A stretch of DNA of 64,000 bases from an uncultured Bacteroidia bacterium (lineage in GTDB: Bacteria > Bacteroidota > Bacteroidia > Bacteroidales > F082): positions 1 to 64,000 of the forward strand of contig CACXXW010000007.1 in NCBI GenBank assembly GCA_902771635.1, in the 5' to 3' direction. Below, piece by piece: positions 7,902-14,741 of the stretch. The notes beneath the pieces were generated by a model. The model was not told where the DNA came from, searched no databases, and worked only from the letters and a program-made list of their open reading frames with translations. The position numbers and the translations under genes were made by a program. Every line of letters begins with the position of its first letter. Position 1 is the first letter of the stretch.

Positions 7902-10306
7902 CAAAGGAGAGAAACAACCCATGGGCAGGTTTGGCCTCCTACGAAGACCCTGCCAAAAGCGAACGGAAGCTGAAATTCTGCGGCCGCGACAACGACATTT
8001 ACGATGTCACCCGCTTGATTGACGATAACCTCCTGCTGATTCTGTACGGCAAAAGCGGCATCGGGAAGACCTCCTTGCTCAACGCTGGCGTGTTCCCCGA
8101 GTTGAGGAAAGAGCAATATCTTCCCGTAAGCATACGTCTTGGAACCTTGGAAGTCAGCGCCTCTTATCAAGAAGCCATTGTTTATGCTATTGAAAAAGCC
8201 ATTGAGGAGGCTCATGGCAGCATTACCGTTTATCATGTGGTAGAAGAACAAACAGATGACCACCTGCCTGACCTACTTTGGAACTATTTTGCCAGACATC
8301 GTTTTGCCAATGCCGAAGGACAGCCGTTGTTCCCCGTGGTGGTGCTCGACCAGTTTGAGGAAGTGCTGCGCAACACAAGTCCCGAACATGTTGAAAAAGC
8401 CCAAACGCTACTCAACCAACTCCAATATCTCATTGACGAAAGTCACGCCTTGAACGATTGCGTTGTTGATGGCCAGGATTATTTTTATGACTTCAATTTC
8501 CGTTTCATCTTCTCCATCCGCGAAGATGAACTGTATCTTTTGGAAGACAATATCGATGATTTGTCATTAAGCATGTTCAGGAACTGCCGTTACCGCTTGC
8601 GCAGCCTTTCAGAACAAGGAGCCACGGAAGCGATCTTGTTGCCCGGCAAGGACTGCATCGTTGAGGAGCAGAAACAAGCCGTGGTTGACCGCGTGATTGA
8701 GCTTTCCAAGCGTCCGCAAAGCAACGATATTGACACCTTGTTGCTCTCGTTGGTTTGCGCTGGCACTTACGACAAGAAAGCGGGTGAAAAGATTGTTCTT
8801 TCCGACCTTGCTGTTTGGAAAAACAACCCCATGGAGGTGTATTATCAAGATGCCATTAAGGGTTTGTCAGCCAATCAAGTACGATATATTCAACAGAACC
8901 TTATTCTAGAGGATGGTAGCCGCAAACGTGTAGATGCCAATGAGGTTAAAACTGCATTAGGAGGAATTACCTATAACAACTTAACCTATGGCGAGAACAA
9001 AATGCTTGTTTTAGGAGAGAATGGGCAAGTGGAGTTGCTGCATGATCAAATCGCACAAGCAATTTATGAGGAGAAGATGCAACGCAAACAAAAACGAATC
9101 TTCTTTCAGAGGTTTATTACAAATGGCATATTTGATGGTGTTGTTCTTGCTTTTGACTTGTTTATCGTGTTATTTATGATGGTAACACAAAACACTTTAA
9201 ATGTTAGAGTTTTCTATTCTATTATAGGAGCTGTTCTTCTTATGTCAACATATATGCAGAATGTGACAAGGATAAACAATGACAAAAGGGTTGATGCATT
9301 TATTCTTCCACAAATATCTGCTTGTTTAATTATATATTCAGGGTTGAAGTTTGGTCAAATAGAAACCATGTACGCTTATCATACCATAAAACCTTCTTTG
9401 TTTTATTCATTATTGGATATCTTTTTGTGCCTCAATATTGTTCTATCAGTAATATCAATAGTTACTCGAGTTAGTGGCAATATAGAGACTAACACGCCTC
9501 GTTGGGAAAACTATTTTTCTCTAAAACAAAAAAGTAACCGATTTGCCCAAGTATCACTATTATCTTCAATTATTATTTCAATTTGTGTATTTGTTTTCAC
9601 TCCCGATACGCGACCAGAAAAACTTCGTAAACTCGCAAATAAAGGTGACTATAACGCAATGATAGAACTTGGAGACTATTATATGAAGTATGATAGAAAT
9701 GTAGTAAAGGCAAGGGAATGGTATAATGCAGCGGCTAAAGATACTATTGTAGATGAATTGATAAGTAAGACTTATGATGTTACTTTGATTGAAGTGACCG
9801 ATTCCATGAAAATAGAAGCTGTTAATGCTTTTCTTCACGATACGAGCATGACTTGTAGACAACAAATTTATAAAATAAACCAGTTGTTAAAAACAGATAT
9901 TATTGAACCTTATGATGCCTATAAAATATCCGAGTTTTACGATAATGAAGGCAATGCTAATGCCACAATTAATTGGCTTTCATATGTTTCACAACAGTAC
10001 ACATACTGGAACGTAGGAAAAGCCGAACTTGGCCTTCAATTATGGCGAGGTGAATACTTGGAACAAGATATGGTACGAGCATTCGAGTTGTATTTAGAGA
10101 GCAAATCTCATTCTAATGTAGTTGTATGTTATCTTAATGGATGGGGTGTAAAGAAAAGTGCAACAAATGCATTGGATTACATAATTGAACATGATTGTTT
10201 AAACGAAATTTCACCATCTCTAATCCTAACTTTGCGACTTCAATCTTGGTTAGAACACAACAATAGAACACTACAACAGAGAGTTAACCGAATTAAATCG
10301 TTATGA
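7898..10306 (+). CDS. nSTAND1-type NTPase with membrane segments and Sel1-like repeats
   Basis: An 802-residue protein. It opens NNPWAGLASYEDP and FCGRDNDIYDV, the standard entry of nSTAND1 NTPases. Walker A is GKSGIGKT (51-58) and Walker B VVVLDQFEE (148-156). FIFSIRED and RYRLRSLSEQGATEAI are further family motifs. ELLHDQIA near 380 ends the STAND core. Then come about five hydrophobic helices (near 412-430, 436-453, 467-488, 500-523 and 551-568) and a soluble tail with Sel1-like pairs (KLANKGDYNAMIELGDYY, then KAREWYNAAA). STAND proteins are signal-dependent switches; the membrane/Sel1 part is the likely sensor and the coupled SIR2-TIR the effector (inference). From about 8860 the DNA becomes strongly AT-rich, in mid-gene, suggesting a chimera. 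ATGA overlaps join it to both neighbours. Confidence 0.85.
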   Translation: MTKERNNPWAGLASYEDPAKSERKLKFCGRDNDIYDVTRLIDDNLLLILYGKSGIGKTSLLNAGVFPELRKEQYLPVSIRLGTLEVSASYQEAIVYAIEKAIEEAHGSITVYHVVEEQTDDHLPDLLWNYFARHRFANAEGQPLFPVVVLDQFEEVLRNTSPEHVEKAQTLLNQLQYLIDESHALNDCVVDGQDYFYDFNFRFIFSIREDELYLLEDNIDDLSLSMFRNCRYRLRSLSEQGATEAILLPGKDCIVEEQKQAVVDRVIELSKRPQSNDIDTLLLSLVCAGTYDKKAGEKIVLSDLAVWKNNPMEVYYQDAIKGLSANQVRYIQQNLILEDGSRKRVDANEVKTALGGITYNNLTYGENKMLVLGENGQVELLHDQIAQAIYEEKMQRKQKRIFFQRFITNGIFDGVVLAFDLFIVLFMMVTQNTLNVRVFYSIIGAVLLMSTYMQNVTRINNDKRVDAFILPQISACLIIYSGLKFGQIETMYAYHTIKPSLFYSLLDIFLCLNIVLSVISIVTRVSGNIETNTPRWENYFSLKQKSNRFAQVSLLSSIIISICVFVFTPDTRPEKLRKLANKGDYNAMIELGDYYMKYDRNVVKAREWYNAAAKDTIVDELISKTYDVTLIEVTDSMKIEAVNAFLHDTSMTCRQQIYKINQLLKTDIIEPYDAYKISEFYDNEGNANATINWLSYVSQQYTYWNVGKAELGLQLWRGEYLEQDMVRAFELYLESKSHSNVVVCYLNGWGVKKSATNALDYIIEHDCLNEISPSLILTLRLQSWLEHNNRTLQQRVNRIKSL

Positions 10307-10728
10307 AAAAGAATGGATATTTATACATCATCAAACAAGCATTATTAAATGATGTTTTGAATTTCAAAGGCAAATCTACAAGAACTGAATTTGTGTACTT
10401 CTGTTTATTTGGATGGAGCATATATTCTTTGTGTTTGTGGGTTTCATTGCTTGCATATGGAAGAGAAGTATTAGGAATAGATCCGACACTTGTTATAAAT
10501 TCTAGCTCTTTTATAGGATTTATTTCCGAGGCTTTGGTGCTGATTCTTATTTGGATTTTTTTTGCTTCTATTTCAATGACCTTCAGAAGATGTCGAGATA
10601 TTGGTCTCATATGGCTGGGTTTTATTCAATTTGTCCCAATAGCTAGTTTTATTTTATTACCTTTTCTATTGTTTAAAAAAGGTAAAAACACAAATGAAAA
10701 CACAGCCATGAATGCTGAAAAACTATAA
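10303..10728 (+). CDS. DUF805-like membrane protein
   Basis: A 141-residue membrane protein. FKGKSTRTEFVYFCLF near residues 22-37 matches the DUF805 entry motif (FxGRxxRxEyw). TFRRCRDIGLIWLGF and a C-terminal LPFLLFKKGKNTNEN match the family's RRxRDxG and Lf-kG-xgxN motifs. Four hydrophobic segments are visible. The start ATG overlaps the TGA of the NTPase gene. DUF805 has no established activity; it has been seen near phage-defence and stress genes, but I would not assign a role beyond membrane partner of the STAND protein (inference). Base composition is very AT-rich like the 3' half of the preceding gene, so the two probably arrived together. Confidence 0.75.
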   Translation: MKKNGYLYIIKQALLNDVLNFKGKSTRTEFVYFCLFGWSIYSLCLWVSLLAYGREVLGIDPTLVINSSSFIGFISEALVLILIWIFFASISMTFRRCRDIGLIWLGFIQFVPIASFILLPFLLFKKGKNTNENTAMNAEKL

Positions 10729-10818
10729 TTTCTCCAAGACCTCATCGACCAAACCCGCGAACGCTTCAAAAACCGCCCGCTAACGCCTGAAGAACGAAGG
10801 ATGTATTATTTGGAATAA
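10729..10818 (+). pseudogene. C-terminal remnant, likely of a WD40/nSTAND-type protein
   Basis: Directly after the DUF805 stop, and in the same frame, 29 codons read FLQDLIDQTRERFKN then RPLTPEERRMYYLE and a stop, with GC content back at backbone level. There is no start codon of its own. The ending R-x-LTPEER-xx-Y resembles the short conserved tail found after WD40 repeats in nSTAND-type proteins (family knowledge, from memory). It is best read as the original C-terminus of the STAND gene or of a similar gene, stranded when the AT-rich segment replaced the middle (inference). Confidence 0.5.
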
Positions 10819-10825
10819 ACAAACT

Positions 10826-11008
10826 ATGAAATCCAAGAAGAAAAAGCCCAAAAAGTTCAACAGCGTAAAAGCCCTGTTAAAAGCCGACCGCGAAAAGGAA
10901 ATCGAACAATACGGCAAGCAGGTCAGTATGCGGCCGTCGCGTGTGCATAAGTCGAAGAAGGACTACGACAGGAAGCGGAACAAGGTTGATGAAAGTGAGA
11001 TGGAATAG
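10826..11008 (+). CDS. Small basic protein of unknown function
   Basis: Sixty residues, very rich in Lys and Arg: MKSKKKKPKKFNSVKALLK at the N-terminus, then MRPSRVHKSKKDYDRKR. No hydrophobic segment and no signal. The composition suggests a nucleic-acid-binding protein. It starts 8 bases after the gene remnant and is GC-normal, so it belongs to the backbone rather than to the AT-rich insert. I do not recognise a named family. The coherent composition and placement make it likely real. Confidence 0.55.
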   Translation: MKSKKKKPKKFNSVKALLKADREKEIEQYGKQVSMRPSRVHKSKKDYDRKRNKVDESEME

Positions 11009-11259
11009 TTTTTTCAATATATTGTACTATACTATGAAATAATTCTATGTTTTCACCAAGTATACTTTATGATATTGGTATGACGCGATGACGCGGATAA
11101 AGTATCAGGGGATTATTGTGACATGGGATACTGAACGCCAAATCGAAGAAGATGGATTAACCATTGATGTTATTCCTGTATGGAAGTGGTTGTTAGTTTG
11201 ATATTCAGGTTCGCCAAAAAGGATTCTGTGTTTTTCGATTAGTGTAATTGTTTTTTCCG

Positions 11260-11267
11260 TAGCTTTG
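11260..11267 (+). promoter_or_regulatory. Possible -7 box (TAGCTTTG) for the transketolase operon
   Basis: The sequence fits TAnnTTTG. It is 208 bases before the start at 11476, so the leader would be long and would contain the palindrome at 11323-11401. Weak support. Confidence 0.3.
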
Positions 11268-11322
11268 CAGTCAGATTTTACGTGTATGATCACTTTTGGT
11301 ATAAATATTCGCAAGACCTTCG

Positions 11323-11401
11323 GACTATGACTTATGACAATGACTATGACCGCATAAACTTTACTATACAGCGGTCATTGTCATAGTCAATAGTCATGGT
11401 C
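11323..11401. repeat. Imperfect inverted repeat built of short words (family 1, copy 2)
   Basis: The left arm GACTATGACTTATGACAATG continues to ...ACCGC and pairs with the right arm GCGGTCATTGTCATAGTC... The arms align word for word with the repeat at 1711-1787. In RNA it would form a long imperfect hairpin in the leader of the transketolase genes. Confidence 0.7.
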
Positions 11402-11475
11402 AAAAGAAAGCATCGGAAAAATGATATTGATATTAAAATCTGAATAGTTTACATAATAAATACAAGAATAATAAT

Positions 11476-12318
11476 ATGACCATCAACGAATTAGAAAGAA
11501 TCGCCTCTCAGGTGCGCCGCGACATCATCCGTATGGTGCATGGCTGCCAGTCGGGGCATCCGGGCGGCTCTTTGGGCGCAACCGACATTGTCACCGCCCT
11601 TTATTTCGACCAAATGCAAATCGACCCCGCCAACTTCCGCATGGACGGCAACGGCGAGGACATGTTCTTCCTCTCCAACGGCCACATCAGCCCGATGTTC
11701 TATAGCATACTGGCTCGACGCGGCTATTTCCCTGTGAGTGAGCTGGCAACCTTCCGCCGCCTTGGTACTCGCTTGCAAGGCCATCCCACCACGGCCGAGG
11801 GCCTGCCTGGTGTCCGCATCGCATCGGGTTCCTTGGGGCAAGGCCTTTCGGTGGCTGTCGGCGCGGCACAAGCTAAGCGACTGAACGGTGATAAACACCT
11901 TGTCTTTGTCCTCATGGGCGACGGCGAGCAGGAGGAAGGCCAAATCTGGGAAGCCGCCATGTATGCGCCCGCCAAAGGTGTAGATAACCTTGTCGCCATC
12001 GTCGACTACAACAAGAAACAAATCGACGGTCCCACCGATGAGGTGCTCAACCTCGGCGACTTGCGTGCCAAATACGAGGCCTTCGGCTGGAATGTCCTCG
12101 AGATGAGCGGCAATAATATGCAGGCGGTGGTGAACACCCTGAAATTCGCCCGCGAGAACGCTTTCCAAGGTGCTCCGCAACTCATCTTGGCCCACACCGA
12201 GATGGGCTTCGGCGTCGACTTCATGATGGGCACGCACAAATGGCATGGCTCAGCCCCCAACGACGAACAAGCCGCCAATGCACTTTCGCAGTTACAGGAG
12301 ACTTTAGGTGATTATTAG
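11476..12318 (+). CDS. Transketolase, N-terminal subunit
   Basis: A 280-residue thiamine-diphosphate-binding half of a split transketolase. The features are HGCQSGHPGGSLGATDIV near residues 22-39, FFLSNGHISPMFY, GSLGQGLSVAVGAA, and the ThDP/Mg2+ motif MGDGEQEEGQIWEAAMYA at about 147-164 ending with N-K in DYNKKQ. It works with the product of 12488-13441 to transfer two-carbon ketol units in the non-oxidative pentose phosphate pathway. The two genes are separated by a 169-base spacer filled by a structured repeat element. The stop codon's last base is the first base of that element. Confidence 0.95.
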   Translation: MTINELERIASQVRRDIIRMVHGCQSGHPGGSLGATDIVTALYFDQMQIDPANFRMDGNGEDMFFLSNGHISPMFYSILARRGYFPVSELATFRRLGTRLQGHPTTAEGLPGVRIASGSLGQGLSVAVGAAQAKRLNGDKHLVFVLMGDGEQEEGQIWEAAMYAPAKGVDNLVAIVDYNKKQIDGPTDEVLNLGDLRAKYEAFGWNVLEMSGNNMQAVVNTLKFARENAFQGAPQLILAHTEMGFGVDFMMGTHKWHGSAPNDEQAANALSQLQETLGDY

Positions 12319-12445
12319 ATTCCCTTTCGGGAATGGAAAGGTAATGATAGTTGTCCAGCGGCGGTAGGAAAAGCTATTGACAATGAAGCTGTCGCAACCG
12401 CCGCGAGTAACAAAAACAATAAACTCCATTCCCGCAGGGAAACTC
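12318..12445. mobile_element. MITE-like structured element, copy A
   Basis: 128 bases bounded by complementary arms, GATTCCCTTTCGGGAATGG on the left and CCATTCCCGCAGGGAAACTC on the right. Each arm can itself fold (TTCCC...GGGAA). An inner pair of arms, GCGGCGGT and ACCGCCGC, lies about 40 bases apart. The same plan occurs at 51989-52113. No coding capacity is evident. A miniature inverted-repeat element or a repeated structured RNA are both possible. Confidence 0.65.
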
Positions 12446-12447
12446 AA

Positions 12448-12476
12448 TCTTAAATTTTGAATTTCAAATTTTAAAT
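12448..12476. repeat. AT-rich dispersed motif, copy 1
   Basis: TCTTAAATTTTGAATTTC followed by AAATTTTAAAT. A near-identical motif follows the terminator at 30181-30202. It is partly self-complementary. Confidence 0.45.
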
Positions 12477-12487
12477 CGCTGAAAAAC

Positions 12488-13441
12488 ATGGACTTTACAA
12501 TTCAAAACAACAAAGATACAAGATCGGGGTTTGGTGAAGGCTTGCTCGAAGCAGGGCACCGCAATCCCAAGGTGGTGGCCTTTTGTGCCGACCTCACTGG
12601 TTCGTTGAAGATGGGCGACTTCGCCAAGGAGTTCCCCGAGCGTTTCTTCCAGACGGGCATCGCCGAAGCCAATATGATCAATATGGCTGCTGGCATGGCT
12701 TTGAGCGGCTTTGTGCCGTTCACGGGCACCTTTGCGGCTTTTTCCACGGGTCGCGTCTATGACCAGATCCGTCAAAGCGTGGCCTATTCCAACAAGAACG
12801 TGAAGATTGCCGCCTCCCATGCGGGTGTCACCCTTGGCGAGGACGGTGCCACACACCAAATCCTCGAAGACATCGGTATGATGAAGATGTTGCCCAACAT
12901 GACGGTCATCGTGCCGTGCGACTTCAACCAGACCAAGAACGCCACCATTGCGGCTGCCGAATATGAAGGCCCGGTGTACCTGCGTTTTGGTCGCCCGAAA
13001 GTGCCGAATTTCACCCCTGTGGACGAGAAATTTGTCATCGGCAAGGCCCAAATGCTGCAAGAAGGCACCGATGTGACTATTTTTGCTTGCGGCCATCTCG
13101 TTTGGAAAGCCGTGCAAGCGTTGCCAATCCTGAAAGAAATGGGCATCAATGCTGAGCTGATTAACATACACACCATCAAACCCTTGGATGTGGAGGCTGT
13201 GCTGAAGTCGGTAGGGAAGACCCGCTGTGTGGTCACTGCAGAAGAGCACCAACGCAACGGCGGTTTGGGCGACAGCATCGCACAGGTTTTGGCTTTGAAT
13301 TTACCTTGCCCGATGGAAATGGTGGCCGTCAACGATGTTTTTGGCCAAAGCGGTACGCCCGATGAGTTGCTGAAAGCCTATCATTTGGATACGCCCGACA
13401 TCGTGGAGGCAGTGAAAAAAGTTGTTGGGAGGAAGCAATAA
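12488..13441 (+). CDS. Transketolase, C-terminal subunit
   Basis: A 317-residue partner of the N-terminal subunit, carrying the pyrimidine-binding and C-terminal domains. Visible features are RSGFGEGLLEAGHRNPKVVA, FCADLTGS, FFQTGIAEANMINMAAGMA with the catalytic glutamate, FAAFSTGRVYDQIR, the SHAGVTLGEDGATHQ histidine segment, and a C-terminal EEHQRNGGLGDSIAQVLA. Start ATG at 12488. The split arrangement is common in Bacteroidota, Firmicutes and archaea. It lies downstream of the repeat element, so expression relative to the N-subunit may depend on read-through of that structure (inference). Confidence 0.95.
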   Translation: MDFTIQNNKDTRSGFGEGLLEAGHRNPKVVAFCADLTGSLKMGDFAKEFPERFFQTGIAEANMINMAAGMALSGFVPFTGTFAAFSTGRVYDQIRQSVAYSNKNVKIAASHAGVTLGEDGATHQILEDIGMMKMLPNMTVIVPCDFNQTKNATIAAAEYEGPVYLRFGRPKVPNFTPVDEKFVIGKAQMLQEGTDVTIFACGHLVWKAVQALPILKEMGINAELINIHTIKPLDVEAVLKSVGKTRCVVTAEEHQRNGGLGDSIAQVLALNLPCPMEMVAVNDVFGQSGTPDELLKAYHLDTPDIVEAVKKVVGRKQ

Positions 13442-13464
13442 ATATGGTAGAATAAACGATAATA

Positions 13465-13548
13465 AAGCAGTCAGCTATCAGTCATCAGCTGTCAGCTTGG
13501 TTTGACTGTGGCTGAAAGCTGAAAGCTGACGGCTGACTGCTGATAGCT
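13465..13548. repeat. Imperfect inverted repeat built of CAGCTATCAG-like words
   Basis: The left arm GCAGTCAGCTATCAGTCATC... and right arm ...GACGGCTGACTGCTGATAGC are complementary, with each arm made of CAGTCAGC/CAGCTATC-type words. It lies between transketolase and alkaline phosphatase. Its architecture resembles the repeats at 1711 and 11323 but the word differs. It may terminate or attenuate transcription. Confidence 0.65.
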
Positions 13549-13566
13549 AAACAAAAACAAACTAAT

Positions 13567-14736
13567 ATGAAAAAACTAACTACACTATTCTTAATCGCTC
13601 TCGTTATGCTGGGCTTGATGCCGTCCTGCAAATGCCAAAAGGAAGTCCTGGAACCGTCTAAAGCGATGAATGTGATTTATTTCATCGGTGACGGTACTGC
13701 TTTGCCGCAGGTCTATGCAGGTATGTTGGCCACCCGTCAGGAATTGGTGTTTCCCAAGTTCCCTTACATTGGTGTGGTTGACACCCACTCGGCCAGTAAT
13801 GACATCACCGACTCGGCTGCTGGCGGAACAGCTCTTGCCAGCGACCATAAGACTAACAACGCCATGATTGGCGTGAATCCGGACACTATTCCGGTCAAGA
13901 CCTTGCTCGAAGTCTTTGCTGAACAGGGTAAAGAAACAGGCATCGTTGTGACGAGTTATGTCACCCACGCCACGCCTGCCTCTTTTTATGCCAAGGTGCC
14001 GCATCGCAAGCAATATGAAGATATTGCCGTGCAGATGGCCGAAAATCCTTATTTGAACCTGATCATCGGCGGAGGCATGAAACACTTTAACCAACGCAAG
14101 GACAGCATCAACCTTATTGAGAAGATGGAGAATGAGTTGGACTGGAAGGTTTACGACACCCTTGCCGATATTGATGTGACCTGCAAGAAATATGCGGTTT
14201 TGGCCGATGACGGTCACATGCCTCCAGCGGCTGAGCGTGGCGACTTTTTGCCTCGTGCCGTGAAGACCGCTTTACAGACTTTGGATGATGCTGAAAATGG
14301 CTTCTTCCTCATGGTGGAAGGTTCGCAAATTGACTTCGCATGCCATGCCAACGACTCTGCCTGGATGGTGGATGAGGTGGTCGACTTCAGCCAAACTATT
14401 CAAATCGCGTTGGACTATGCTGAGGAGCATGGAAACACCTTGGTTGTTGTCACTGCCGACCATGAGACGGGTGGCTTGACCCTTCCCGACAAGAAAGGTA
14501 AATATACCAATGTGTCCTTCTGCTATTCCACGGGAAGCCACACCTGCTTGCCAGTGATGGTATACGCCTACGGCCCGGGTGCAGAACAATTCACGGGATG
14601 GATGCAAAATACCGCTATCAAGGGCAAGATTCTGAATGCCTGTGGTTTGGAAAATATTGGCGACGGATTACCCGAGGTTGATAGCACGAAAGTCAAGGCG
14701 GTAAAAGTTAATTTGGATAGCAAGCCTGAAAACTAG
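13567..14736 (+). CDS. Alkaline phosphatase family lipoprotein
   Basis: A 389-residue phosphomonoesterase. A lipoprotein signal (lipobox LMPSC, Cys21) predicts a periplasmic membrane-anchored protein. YFIGDGTALPQV supplies the first metal ligand, and ITDSAAGGTALASD near residues 80-94 carries the catalytic serine. VTSYVTHATPASF, MVEGSQIDFACHAND and VVTADHETGGLT (metal ligands D-H...H) complete the two-zinc site of the PhoA superfamily. Length fits the shorter Bacteroidota members. No Pho-box-like site was identified. The next gene starts 5 bases after the stop, so the pair is likely co-transcribed although the functional link is unclear. Confidence 0.93.
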   Translation: MKKLTTLFLIALVMLGLMPSCKCQKEVLEPSKAMNVIYFIGDGTALPQVYAGMLATRQELVFPKFPYIGVVDTHSASNDITDSAAGGTALASDHKTNNAMIGVNPDTIPVKTLLEVFAEQGKETGIVVTSYVTHATPASFYAKVPHRKQYEDIAVQMAENPYLNLIIGGGMKHFNQRKDSINLIEKMENELDWKVYDTLADIDVTCKKYAVLADDGHMPPAAERGDFLPRAVKTALQTLDDAENGFFLMVEGSQIDFACHANDSAWMVDEVVDFSQTIQIALDYAEEHGNTLVVVTADHETGGLTLPDKKGKYTNVSFCYSTGSHTCLPVMVYAYGPGAEQFTGWMQNTAIKGKILNACGLENIGDGLPEVDSTKVKAVKVNLDSKPEN

Positions 14737-14741
14737 AGGAA

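Larger units (their letters stand above)
11009..11475. other. Intergenic region with a possible gene fragment, a -7 box and a palindrome
   Basis: 467 bases without a clear gene. The contents I can see are a 37-codon frame at 11088-11201 (starting MTRIKYQGIIVTWD, ending IPVWKWLLV) that looks like a decayed C-terminus rather than a working gene; a TAGCTTTG box at 11260-11267; and an inverted repeat at 11323-11401. The last 70 bases before transketolase are AT-rich with no evident Shine-Dalgarno, as is common in Bacteroidota. Confidence 0.5.

Noticed and set aside
12318..12445. Riboswitch between the transketolase genes
   Set aside because: The structure recurs at 51989 upstream of an unrelated peptidase gene and matches no riboswitch consensus I know; a repeated element is the simpler reading.
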